Assembly: GCA_021817565.1 (NCBI GenBank)
Contig: JAKAUP010000007.1
Location: 62,001-126,000, forward strand
Direction: 5' to 3'
DNA length: 64,000 nucleotides
Source: Microcaldota archaeon
Lineage (GTDB): Archaea; Micrarchaeota; Micrarchaeia; Micrarchaeales; Micrarchaeaceae
This document shows positions 29,953-39,100 of the stretch, in pieces. Below the pieces are notes generated by a model. It worked only from the letters and a program-made list of their open reading frames with translations. It searched no databases and had not been told where the DNA came from. The stretch's first letter is position 1. The number at the start of each line of letters is the position of its first letter. The position numbers and the translations under genes were made by a program.

Positions 29953-30363
29953 TTGGGAAAACTAAATTTAAGGAATGTGGAATTGGTGCTGTTGTTTTTG
30001 GGCATAGCAGTAGCGCTCTATCTTACAATAGAACACTTCATACCGGGCGTTTTGGCATGTTCAAACAGCGGACTAATAGACTGCCAGAAGGTATTGACAA
30101 GCAGGTTTTCTACCATACTGGGGATACCTATAGCGCTGATGGGGCTCGTTTGGGCAGCGCTGATGTTTCTCGCGGTATACAAAGGCATCCAGAAAACGGC
30201 AATTTATATACTTGCCGGAATAGGGATACTGGCAGTACTATACTCGATATCCGCCCAGTATGCAATCGAGAACATATGCGAATACTGCCTCTCCCTAGAC
30301 ATCATTATAATACTAACAGTCTCAATTCAAGTCATAAGAGATAGAAGGAGAGGGATAGCGTGA
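29953..30363 (+). CDS. Vitamin K epoxide reductase (VKOR) family thiol oxidoreductase
   Basis: Four-TM protein with ACSNSGLIDCQKVLTSRFSTILGIPIALMGLVW and ENICEYCLSLD (CxxC). TTG start at 29953 with GGAGGGG 7 nt upstream; ORF opens at 29911. Confidence 0.85.
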   Translation: MGKLNLRNVELVLLFLGIAVALYLTIEHFIPGVLACSNSGLIDCQKVLTSRFSTILGIPIALMGLVWAALMFLAVYKGIQKTAIYILAGIGILAVLYSISAQYAIENICEYCLSLDIIIILTVSIQVIRDRRRGIA

Positions 30364-31484
30364 AAGAGATAACAATAAGGGACGCGGTTCTTGGAGACAT
30401 CAAAATCGCAGGAGTACAGAAAGAGATAATAGACGACCCGAACTTCCAGCGGCTAAGGTACATAAGGCAAACAGGTTTCCTTTATCTTACTTATCCTGGA
30501 GCAAACCACACAAGGTTTGAACATTCTGTGGGCACAATGAAGGTAACCAGCGGAATATGCGAGGTTTTGGACATAGATAACGAGGAATTGGTGCTAAGCG
30601 GTTTGCTGCATGACATAGGCCACGCGCCATTTTCCCATCAATCAGAAGATACGATATACAAATACACCGGGAAAAACCACGAACAGATAGGCATTGAAAT
30701 AATGAAGGAAAGCTCAATAAGGGACAGAATATCAGATTCTACACTATCATACAAAAAAGTAGTGGGATACATGAAAGGCAGAACGCCAAGCGAGATAATA
30801 TCTGGTCCGGTAGGCGCAGACAGAATAGATTATCTTGTAAGAGATTCATATTATACTGGCACAGCCTACGGTATGATAGAGACCGACAGGATAAAGAGCA
30901 AGATGGCCATACATAACGGAAAAGTGGGGATAAAGGAGAGCGGGATACAGGTTGCCGAATCGATACTAATAGCGAGGTACTACATGTTCATGTCCGCCTA
31001 CATACACCACAACACGCTGATAGCTGGAGGGATGTTCAACAGGGCGCTTGAGCTGGCAATAGGTGCAGGAGAGATAGATCCAAGTAGCGTTTCAAAGGAA
31101 AATGACTACTCAATAATGGAGAAACTTATGCGCTCAGAGACGCGAGCAGCAGACATTGCAAAAAACATAATGGAACGCAGGCTGCTGAAGAGGGTGTATT
31201 ATAAACCAGCATACAACAGCAATGTACTGAACACCGCAAAAGAAGCGATATCCGGCCTTGGCATAGATCCAGAAAAGGTAATCGTCCGCCTAATAAAACT
31301 GAAAGGGAGCACAGACGATATTAACGTTATAGACAAGAGAGGAAAGGTAATAGGGAAGCTCAGCCAGATGTCAGACATGTTCACAAAGCTTAAGGACACG
31401 CTGCAAAACAAATCCATGCTGCTTGTGGCTGCGGATGCGAAGGAAAGAAGGAGGATCTCGGAAGCGCTCTCAAAGGCGTTGTAA
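30360..31484 (+). CDS. HD-domain phosphohydrolase (dNTPase/SAMHD1-like)
   Basis: QRLRYIRQTGFLYLTYPGANHTRFEHSVGTMKV; HDIGHAPFSHQSE; GADRIDYLVRDSYYTG. Confidence 0.88.
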   Translation: MKEITIRDAVLGDIKIAGVQKEIIDDPNFQRLRYIRQTGFLYLTYPGANHTRFEHSVGTMKVTSGICEVLDIDNEELVLSGLLHDIGHAPFSHQSEDTIYKYTGKNHEQIGIEIMKESSIRDRISDSTLSYKKVVGYMKGRTPSEIISGPVGADRIDYLVRDSYYTGTAYGMIETDRIKSKMAIHNGKVGIKESGIQVAESILIARYYMFMSAYIHHNTLIAGGMFNRALELAIGAGEIDPSSVSKENDYSIMEKLMRSETRAADIAKNIMERRLLKRVYYKPAYNSNVLNTAKEAISGLGIDPEKVIVRLIKLKGSTDDINVIDKRGKVIGKLSQMSDMFTKLKDTLQNKSMLLVAADAKERRRISEALSKAL

Positions 31485-31489
31485 TAATC

Positions 31490-31624
31490 ATGGCAGACAA
31501 AACCAAGAACCAAAAGGAATGCCTCTTCACAGAACATGATATAAGTGCATATCGTCACACTTTGAAAGAAGGCGTAACACCAAAAACACATATACATCTA
31601 ATAAAAGAAAGTAATATCTGGTGA
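31490..31624 (+). CDS. Possible 44-aa small ORF
   Basis: ATG...TGA: MADKTKNQKECLFTEHDISAYRHTLKEGVTPKTHIHLIKESNIW; tightly fits between the HD gene and the 31629 ORF. Confidence 0.3.
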   Translation: MADKTKNQKECLFTEHDISAYRHTLKEGVTPKTHIHLIKESNIW

Positions 31625-31628
31625 AAAT

Positions 31629-32069
31629 ATGAACAACCTAAATAACAAATTCAAGGGCAACATAAAACCAACAAATTCGGTAATAATCGGCGGAGTAAAG
31701 GATTTTGAGGAAAAGACCGGTGTAACAAGGGGTTATATTGGTTCAAGTCAAGCGGAATTCAGGTTTATGTTTTACAGTGGAAACGAAAGTGAAACTAAAG
31801 CCGTCCGTGTTGCCGCAGAGCATGCCAACAAAAACAAAATCCGTTTTGGAAAAGAGTTGGAAAGAATAGAGTGGAGTAGCACAGTCAGGGTTAACCCCAC
31901 AACTGGAGAACCATATCTAGTTATCAAGGTTGACGTAAATGGTCAGGACGCATATGCAATAATAGAGAGAGAGTGTCATAATCTAAACAAAGCACTCAAA
32001 CATACCGGGGTTCAGATATTAAAAGACAAATTAGTAGAATTACTAATGCGGAGACGTGATTTAGACTGA
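31629..32069 (+). CDS. Hypothetical protein (146 aa)
   Basis: Isolated ORF, MNNLNNKFKGNIKPTNSVIIGGVKDFEEKTGVTRGYIGSSQ...; no family recognised. Confidence 0.55.
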   Translation: MNNLNNKFKGNIKPTNSVIIGGVKDFEEKTGVTRGYIGSSQAEFRFMFYSGNESETKAVRVAAEHANKNKIRFGKELERIEWSSTVRVNPTTGEPYLVIKVDVNGQDAYAIIERECHNLNKALKHTGVQILKDKLVELLMRRRDLD

Positions 32070-32077
32070 TAACAAAT

Positions 32078-32320
32078 TCAGAATTAGGGCCGGTAAGCAA
32101 TCTTTTACCGCAAGTCCATGTGTTTTTGGGATCTTCCACTCAAATATTGGGATAAAAACCTCGACCTACAATGGTAAAAGTCTAAGCGGCGAATCGGGTT
32201 AGGCTACTTTGTTAGTGCGAAGTGGCGAAGTTAAGTAAATAATGGCCTACGCAACTGATTACCGAGATTAGCAGAAAAGGGCTAAATCCCAACCCAAGTC
32301 ACATAAAAGTAAATCTGATT
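32078..32320 (+). ncRNA. Candidate structured RNA, possibly RNase P RNA
   Basis: Non-coding gap; hairpin GGTAA/TTACC (32092-32109), then GCAAGTCC (AAGTCC 32112-32117) and distal CAGAAAAGGGCTAAAT (32272-32287) matching RNase P CR-I/CR-V layout with AGUCC/GGGCU P4-like pairing. Confidence 0.4.
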
Positions 32321-32363
32321 AAATCAAAACAAATAAAAATTATAACCAACAAGTAGTTGCTGT

Positions 32364-32452
32364 GGGTCTATAGCTCAGTTTGGTTAGAGCGGCTGGCTCT
32401 TAACCAGTAGGTCGAGGGTCCAAAATCAAGCATGGAAATCCCTCTAGACCCG
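32364..32452 (+). tRNA. tRNA-Lys(CUU) with 14-nt intron in the T-loop (about 32425-32438)
   Basis: GGGTCTA TA GCTCAGTTTGGTTAGAGC G GCTGG-CTCTTAA-CCAGT AGGTC GAGGG-[TCCAAAATCAAGCATGGAAAT]-CCCTC TAGACCC G; 21-nt T-loop where 7 expected; TCCA/TGGA helix and 3-nt AAT bulge. Confidence 0.9.
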
Positions 32453-32454
32453 CA

Positions 32455-33615
32455 TCACGGTTGCATCCAGTCTATCTCGTAATATTCATAGCTGCTTTTC
32501 GGAAGCTCAATCCTACTTATCCTATAATACGTCACGGAAGTTTCTCTGTCGGCTATAGCCACCACAAGTTCCAAGGATTTTGCCTTCGCCTCGTTTATTG
32601 CACTAGAAAGCTCCGCACCGCCGATATAAGAACTCTCGCTGAGCGAGAGCATCGCATACGAAGGTTTACCAGATTCCGGAGACTCGCTGTTTCCCCCCTT
32701 CCTGTGGTAGAGTACGAAATCCAACGACTGCTTCTTGTTCCTGCTCTTTCCAGGTATCGCAAGTATGAAAGTCTTTCTCACCGAATGCGCTACCCTTATC
32801 ACACGCGACCATTCCGAAGTCAGCAATTTCTGCTCTTTTGGGAATACGTGCAAGACGTGCCTTGAATGCGTCCAGTTTTCGTCCTTTATAGGTTTTGCTC
32901 CAGGGAAATATATCCTGAAATGGGTGCCGAACTTAAAACCCGTCTTTATCACATACCCTTTTTCCCTCCAATCAGCATAGACTACATACAGCTTCATAAA
33001 GTCCTTCCTGAGCTTAAGTCCCGCATCAACTATCTCTTTTCTACTCATTCCCGGGATTGTCAGCACTCCTCTATCTACCAAGAACAAGGTCTCATACATG
33101 TCCAACTTGTTCAGTATCCCCCTATCGCTCGCCTTGTACGTCCCATACTGTCCAAGCCAAAATTTCTCGTACAGTTCCTTTCCCGAATCCTGGTCGTCTA
33201 TTATTGCAGTCATGTCTTCAGGAAAGAGAGTCGCATTCGCGCTCAACGATCTGAATGAAAGCGGAGATGCCGGATACCTCTTGACAGGAGTCTTTCCTCC
33301 ACCCAATTCGCTTCCCGGAGATTTTATTATAAGGCCGCGATCCCTCCAATCCTTGAAAGTGAAGTACCTTGCCATAAGCTTCTTTGAACTTATGTGTTCT
33401 GCGGTCTCGTCAAACAGCATACGCTTTCCCGCTGTGTCTGAGCAAACCGCGTTCCTCACATCAATAAGGTACAACCCTTCCTCAGGTTCAAGCAGCAAAG
33501 CCCTTCCCTCGAACTTTCCGAAAGAGGCGCGCCTCAGCGTATCTATGCTTGACTGATCTTTGACCAAAAAGCCGCGTTTCTTCCTATCATATAAAATCTC
33601 AAGCACGCAAACCAC
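32455..33615 (-). CDS. endA: tRNA-splicing endonuclease, fused three-unit (ARMAN-type) form
   Basis: 386 aa; two EndA-like N-domains (YFTFKDWRDRGLIIKSPG; VYADWREKGYVIKTGFKFGTHFRIYFPG) and catalytic C-domain with H/K (HSRHVLHVFPK...RVAHSVRKTFILAI). Confidence 0.88.
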   Translation of the reverse strand: MVCVLEILYDRKKRGFLVKDQSSIDTLRRASFGKFEGRALLLEPEEGLYLIDVRNAVCSDTAGKRMLFDETAEHISSKKLMARYFTFKDWRDRGLIIKSPGSELGGGKTPVKRYPASPLSFRSLSANATLFPEDMTAIIDDQDSGKELYEKFWLGQYGTYKASDRGILNKLDMYETLFLVDRGVLTIPGMSRKEIVDAGLKLRKDFMKLYVVYADWREKGYVIKTGFKFGTHFRIYFPGAKPIKDENWTHSRHVLHVFPKEQKLLTSEWSRVIRVAHSVRKTFILAIPGKSRNKKQSLDFVLYHRKGGNSESPESGKPSYAMLSLSESSYIGGAELSSAINEAKAKSLELVVAIADRETSVTYYRISRIELPKSSYEYYEIDWMQP

Positions 33616-34363
33616 ACATTATACCTAACATTTCCTTCTCTATCTCGGAAAGTTCCGCATGCAAAATAAAGCAGCACATACCATAATCAAGATCCATATC
33701 TAAGAGTTCATTGACGCGTTTGTATAATAATCTCATGCCGTCTGAACCTATGTCCGTCATCACTATCAGCATACTTTCTCTAGATATTATACCTTTTGCT
33801 TTTGAGCTCTCGGCATCAAGCATTATGCGCAACGCCTCTTTATGGTCCATGGATCTTGCTTGAACGGAATCGTAGTCGAGAAGTATGAGCGTGTGCATGT
33901 TATTCCCAAAATTGCACGAAAGCTTGTCATAAAAAGATACGGGGCGGTATCCCTCCTTCCAATCCGCAATGGTACAAACCTCCCCAAACCTGTAAAAATC
34001 AAGTCCAGATTCGCCTATTGCCGCAGTGAAGATAGAAGAAGAGTGCACAACCTCTATCTTAACTCCGACTCCTATTGCCTCAAGGTAAAGTATCTTGTGG
34101 GTTGTAGCTATGAGCGGGTCGCCGCCCACCAGCAGAGCAATGTCCTTATCGGATGCCTTCCTCACAAATTCTCCGGCGCGCTCCTCCAGAGAGCCACGAT
34201 CCAGTTCTACAATACGTTTCCCTATCGCCTCCTCAATCTCTCTTAACTGGCCGTCCGAAATCCTAAATGTATACCTCTCCAGAAAAATATCAGACCCGCG
34301 CAAAAGCGCAACTACGTCTGCGTCCAGTTTGTTATATATCCCTAAACCGCAAATGCGTAGCAT
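33599..34363 (-). CDS. dphB: Diphthine synthase
   Basis: ICGLGIYNKLDADVVALLRGSDIFLERYTF; ALLVGGDPLIATTH; VVHSSSIFTAAIGESGLDFYRFG. Confidence 0.9.
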   Translation of the reverse strand: MLRICGLGIYNKLDADVVALLRGSDIFLERYTFRISDGQLREIEEAIGKRIVELDRGSLEERAGEFVRKASDKDIALLVGGDPLIATTHKILYLEAIGVGVKIEVVHSSSIFTAAIGESGLDFYRFGEVCTIADWKEGYRPVSFYDKLSCNFGNNMHTLILLDYDSVQARSMDHKEALRIMLDAESSKAKGIISRESMLIVMTDIGSDGMRLLYKRVNELLDMDLDYGMCCFILHAELSEIEKEMLGIMCGLRA

Positions 34364-34367
34364 AATA

Positions 34368-37115
34368 TCACCGATGTGTCCAATATTTCTTGTTTTTTAT
34401 GAAGTTTTTTTGTGCCTCTATCAAGTCTGTGTAGAAGAGCGTACTTTCGCTCCTATGCATCTTGAGGGCGCGTGCGGCAGTCTTCGGCCCTATGCCGTAC
34501 GTTGCAAGGGCCACAGCAGCCTTACCTCCATAAGCGCTAAAAAGGCGCGCCTCGATCATCATCTCTTTGTATTGCTCCATTTCAGAGCCCTTCAGCCGTT
34601 TCTTATCAAGAAGATGCGATACAATGTTTTTATACTCCTCTGTATACATGCACACCATCCTACTTGCACAGCTTGGGCATTCTATGCGATCAAGATCCCC
34701 TACCTCAGATATCTTTCTCTGAAAATATACCCCACAATAAGTGCAGAGCAGTCTAATCTTTTTCGAAGCGGTAAACTCAACGAAAGAGTTAAGGAGTGAT
34801 TCGCTGGGTCTGATAGGCATTATGAGTTCTTTTGTATGATAATCAGAGTTAATGATCATATCGGAAATAGGGGAAAGGTTCTGCAAGGCCACAGTTTCCA
34901 ATGCCTTTTCGCCATTTTGTATCTGCCTAAAAAAATCTACTACAGAACCATAGTCAAAATAATTCTCTTTTATCTCCCTATAAGTCTCCTCCCAGAGGGG
35001 TGTCCCTTCGAATATCTTTATTATCTTCCTGGCAGTGTTCTTAGAAAGCGTCGCGTCCCTTTCCACAATACCTAGACGTTTGGCTATTTCAACAAACTTA
35101 TATTCAAAAAGGCTTGTGCCTTTAATGACTTTTTCGGCCAGTTTTTCTATGCTTGCCTGTGACATCCCACTTAATACGCGTTCAATTTTCGCTTTGCCTG
35201 CCGCTATATATACGAGATAAGGAGAAGCCTTCGTATTAATGCTTGTCCCGGACGACTCGCTTATCAAAAGGCCGAGCAGCTTTGCCAAGAACTCGTTCCC
35301 CCTGGTGCCAAGGAAGGTATACAGTATCGTGTGCCCCTCCAACTCCTCTATAAAAACAGTTTCCTTTTTGATGGTGAAGTATTCAGACTGTTTTTTTATA
35401 AGCGACCGTATCTCTTCAGGAAATCCTGTCTTTCCGTCAAGCAGTTTCAGGACGCCCTGCGCAACGCTGAAGTTTACCGGTATATCCTCTCCATACCAGT
35501 CAGGCACAGCAGCAGATATGTCCGTACTGGGTTCCACAGTGATGATGTCCTTCTCAATCTCTATTACTTTCCAAGGAAGTCCCTTTGTTATAAAAACAGA
35601 AGATTCTGTCACGTTTCCCAAAACAAACTTTTCGTCAAGGTAAGATATGGTTCTTCCATTCGCGATATTTTTTACTCTAAATCTCACGCTGTCCGGGATT
35701 GCGCTCAAGTGTTCATAATAATACCTTCGGCTCTTCCCCGAAGCGGACCAGAGTTCGCCGTCTAAAACAACCATCCGCTGCTTCCTCATAAAATCAAGGA
35801 GGCCGACCAATTTTTTTATGTCGAATTCCCTGTAGATAAAACTCTTCTTGAATAACTCCAGAATTCTATCAGTCCTTGACGGACCATTCTCCATAAGCAT
35901 CCCGCAGATCTGATGCACCGCAACGTCCAGGGCGCAGAAGTTTGGGGCAAAGCTTTCAAGCTCGCCATTTTTGGCGTTTTCCAAAACGGATAAAGATTCG
36001 AGGTAGTCTATCTCGTTCAATGCGATGATCGAACCCCTAGAAACCCTCTTTATCGAATGGCCACTTCTTCCCATGCGTTGCAGCAGGCGCAGTGCCTGTT
36101 TTGGCGAACCGTATTGCACCACAAAATCCACATTGCCTATATCTATCCCAAGCTCAAGCGAGCTTGTTGATACTATTGCCTTCCTTTTGCCATCCTTGAA
36201 CAACCGCTCGAGCTCTTCCCTTTCCTCTTTATCGAGAGAACCGTGATGGACACCCACTCCGCCCAAATGCTCCAGGCTATCAAGATATACCAGCCTGCTC
36301 CCTAGCGCCTCAACTACCTGCCGCGTGTTCCCGAAAACTATGCACGATTTCGACTTTTTTATATGTTCGGCAATCGCATATATCCTCGAAGAAGAGGCGC
36401 GGTCAAGTCCGAAGAAATCCTCAAAATCTTCGTTTCTCTGATGCGCTTTTGCCGGTAGCTCTATATCTATCTCAGGCACCCTTGTCGTATCCACCCGTAC
36501 AATCCTGCACTTCCTTTCGCCGCAAAGGAAATGGGCTACGGTATCATCGTCCCTCACAGTGGCGCTTATCCCTACACGCTGGAAGCTACCAGCACGTTCC
36601 TCAAGCCTTTCCAGCGCAACAGAGAGCTGCGCTCCACGCTTGCTATAATAAAGTTCATGTATCTCGTCCACTACCACAACCTTGATGTTTTTGAGATACC
36701 TTCCCATGTATTTTGTCGGAAGCATGCCTTGGAGCGTTTCAGGGGTTGTTATGAGTATGTCCGGGGGGCTACGTATCTGTCTTGCCCTTTCAGACTGCTT
36801 TGTATCTCCGTGCCTTACGCCAACGCTTATTCCGGCTTCAGAACAGATCTCTTGAAACCGCCCAAACATATCCCGGTTAAGTGCGCGAAGCGGCGTAATA
36901 TAAAGGACCGATACTGGAGACCATTTTTCCCCTTCCAGTCTTTTTATAATCGGAAGCATTGCGGCTTCAGTCTTACCTGTTCCGGTTCCTGATATGACGA
37001 GGCAGTTTTCCCCGCTTTGTATGCATTCAAACGCGGCCTCCTGTATCTCCGTGAATCCTCCGTACTTAAGCGCATGGCGTTTGTATACATCAGTAATTAG
37101 ATCACCACCGCGCAT
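34368..37115 (-). CDS. Lhr-type / SF2 DEAD-box-like ATP-dependent helicase
   Basis: ISGTGTGKTEAAMLPII; TPLRALNRDM; VVVDEIHELYYSKRGAQLSVALERL; VSTSSLELGIDIGNVDFVVQYGSPKQALRLLQRMGRSGH; C-terminal HhH YGIGPKTAARAL. Confidence 0.9.
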   Translation of the reverse strand: MRGGDLITDVYKRHALKYGGFTEIQEAAFECIQSGENCLVISGTGTGKTEAAMLPIIKRLEGEKWSPVSVLYITPLRALNRDMFGRFQEICSEAGISVGVRHGDTKQSERARQIRSPPDILITTPETLQGMLPTKYMGRYLKNIKVVVVDEIHELYYSKRGAQLSVALERLEERAGSFQRVGISATVRDDDTVAHFLCGERKCRIVRVDTTRVPEIDIELPAKAHQRNEDFEDFFGLDRASSSRIYAIAEHIKKSKSCIVFGNTRQVVEALGSRLVYLDSLEHLGGVGVHHGSLDKEEREELERLFKDGKRKAIVSTSSLELGIDIGNVDFVVQYGSPKQALRLLQRMGRSGHSIKRVSRGSIIALNEIDYLESLSVLENAKNGELESFAPNFCALDVAVHQICGMLMENGPSRTDRILELFKKSFIYREFDIKKLVGLLDFMRKQRMVVLDGELWSASGKSRRYYYEHLSAIPDSVRFRVKNIANGRTISYLDEKFVLGNVTESSVFITKGLPWKVIEIEKDIITVEPSTDISAAVPDWYGEDIPVNFSVAQGVLKLLDGKTGFPEEIRSLIKKQSEYFTIKKETVFIEELEGHTILYTFLGTRGNEFLAKLLGLLISESSGTSINTKASPYLVYIAAGKAKIERVLSGMSQASIEKLAEKVIKGTSLFEYKFVEIAKRLGIVERDATLSKNTARKIIKIFEGTPLWEETYREIKENYFDYGSVVDFFRQIQNGEKALETVALQNLSPISDMIINSDYHTKELIMPIRPSESLLNSFVEFTASKKIRLLCTYCGVYFQRKISEVGDLDRIECPSCASRMVCMYTEEYKNIVSHLLDKKRLKGSEMEQYKEMMIEARLFSAYGGKAAVALATYGIGPKTAARALKMHRSESTLFYTDLIEAQKNFIKNKKYWTHR

Positions 37116-39063
37116 GTTTTAAAGTAAGATACGCCACCAATGCAACAGCACAAGCGACAATAAAAAATAAAACCCAAGATTCCCCATACTGAAATACCAC
37201 CCTTCCGCCAGTGCCATACGCCGTGGCAAAACCTATGGACTCGTTTCTATAAATGGCAATACCCTTTGCCTCCCCATAAATTACGTTGTTGATGGCAAGC
37301 GTTCCGTTTTTCCCTGTGTAGGACCTAAACGAAGTTTCATTCACAAAGTTTAGTTCTACTGTAGAATTGACAGGATACCCATAAAAATTAGAGGTTTTTA
37401 CTGACACTTGATACAAAGGCAGCGTAATGTTAACCTCTCCCGAAGAGGAAACGTTGAAGGATATGTTCTCTGGAATCCAGTAACCCAAGAAATCAACTCC
37501 CTCCAACGTGTTATTGCCCAAAAAGAGGTATTTTGCGTCTGTGTAACTCCTATTATCTATGAGTGCTGTAATATCGGAGGCGTTTACCGTCTTTCCATTC
37601 TCATTCAAAAATTTCAAAGTGACATACGTGGCAGGCCGGAATTCTGCAGTAATATTATAGCTTCTGTTCATAATAAGATCGCCCTGCATGTAAGCGTAAC
37701 CATTGCTCCAGCGATAAAATCCAGTGATGCTGTTTCTGGAGTTCGTGATGTTTGTAAAATTGATTCCGAAGCGCGCGACGGTCCCGTTAGCATACCAACC
37801 ACCTCCATAAACCTGCCCATAACGCGAAGTGAGGCTAAGCAGGTACTCCTTCTTCCACAAAGCGGAGAGAACCAAGCTCTCATTCACAAGAACATAGTTT
37901 CCGTTCAAATCGGATCCAGAGCCAGCCCAACCTTCAAACACATACCTGCTTCCCTTGCTCATGTAAATCGTCGCGTTATTGACTGATATGTGGGCAATAC
38001 TGCCTTTGTCGTACCAACCAGATCCAGATGCTGCTCCAAAATCTGTGCTTAAGTTAAGAAAATACTGGATCTGCCACACTGCTCTTTCATTTACATCGCC
38101 GTACATGCTTATGTTCGCCGAACTGGCATTACCTGTATAAGATCCGATTCCGCTCCCGTCCCATCCCTCAAAGACGGCTCTTGCACCATTCGATATATTT
38201 ACTACGGAAGGCTCGGATATCCCAACCCTGCTTCCAAACGTGTACTCTGTCACGCTACTATTCCCAAAAGCCGAGCTCAGATTCAGTTCATACCCGCTAT
38301 CCCACAAGTATGTGCCGTTCACCGGTCTGTTTATTCCTGAACCGACAATAAAATAGTCAGATACGTTTCTTACTTCGGCGACTCCATAATCATTGATCTC
38401 GCTATGGCTGCTGTTTACACCATACCCAACGTACGAATATGCTGCAGGCACATGCACCATCCGTCCGCCAACTACTACAGAAAAATTCTTCATCTTTACG
38501 GGCGACATAAAGGTACTGTTATTTGTCGCGTTTGCATACTCGCCAACTGAGTAAGGTGGTTGTGGCCCCGAAGTCCCGCTGCCTACGTCAGCACTGCCAA
38601 ACTTTTTGCCATTTATGTAAAAATCCCATACTCCGCCATCATAAACCGCGGAGTAGTTGTTGAAAGTGTTGTTATTGCCCAAGCTCGCGTTGCTGAACGT
38701 CCCATAAAAGCTGTTTTCGGCACTGGTATTGTAAAAGTACTCAAAGAACGCGTAAGGGGTATTTGCGTTCATATAAACCTGTGATGAGCATGCGTTAACT
38801 GTACAGTCGTTCGGATAGTATCCGGTCTGAGACTGTACCGCATAGCCCACTTGTATAAAGGCGCCATTCTCGAGCGTTTCACCAACCCAGAAAGCCATAG
38901 AGCCATTTGTTATGTGCTGCGCTAAAGTCTGTATCTGTACAGAGATACCGGTGTTTTGGTACTGGGAAGAGTTCGCGATTACACCGCTCTGGAACCAATA
39001 CTGTGAATATGTGGCATGCAGAAGTAGCGTAAAGGCCAAAAACAGAAGCAACGCGGTTCTCAT
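37102..39063 (-). CDS. Secreted, sequon-rich surface protein with repeat domains and C-terminal TM anchor
   Basis: Signal peptide MRTALLLFLAFTLLLHATYS; LamG-like N-part (VYDGGVWDFYINGKKFGSA); repeated ...GSGWYDKGSIAHISV..RYVFEGWAGSG units; C-terminal WVLFFIVACAVALVAYLTLKHARW. Confidence 0.8.
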   Translation of the reverse strand: MRTALLLFLAFTLLLHATYSQYWFQSGVIANSSQYQNTGISVQIQTLAQHITNGSMAFWVGETLENGAFIQVGYAVQSQTGYYPNDCTVNACSSQVYMNANTPYAFFEYFYNTSAENSFYGTFSNASLGNNNTFNNYSAVYDGGVWDFYINGKKFGSADVGSGTSGPQPPYSVGEYANATNNSTFMSPVKMKNFSVVVGGRMVHVPAAYSYVGYGVNSSHSEINDYGVAEVRNVSDYFIVGSGINRPVNGTYLWDSGYELNLSSAFGNSSVTEYTFGSRVGISEPSVVNISNGARAVFEGWDGSGIGSYTGNASSANISMYGDVNERAVWQIQYFLNLSTDFGAASGSGWYDKGSIAHISVNNATIYMSKGSRYVFEGWAGSGSDLNGNYVLVNESLVLSALWKKEYLLSLTSRYGQVYGGGWYANGTVARFGINFTNITNSRNSITGFYRWSNGYAYMQGDLIMNRSYNITAEFRPATYVTLKFLNENGKTVNASDITALIDNRSYTDAKYLFLGNNTLEGVDFLGYWIPENISFNVSSSGEVNITLPLYQVSVKTSNFYGYPVNSTVELNFVNETSFRSYTGKNGTLAINNVIYGEAKGIAIYRNESIGFATAYGTGGRVVFQYGESWVLFFIVACAVALVAYLTLKHARW

Positions 39064-39100
39064 AGCAACAGTAAATATACGTAAAAAGGATTAAAGTAGT

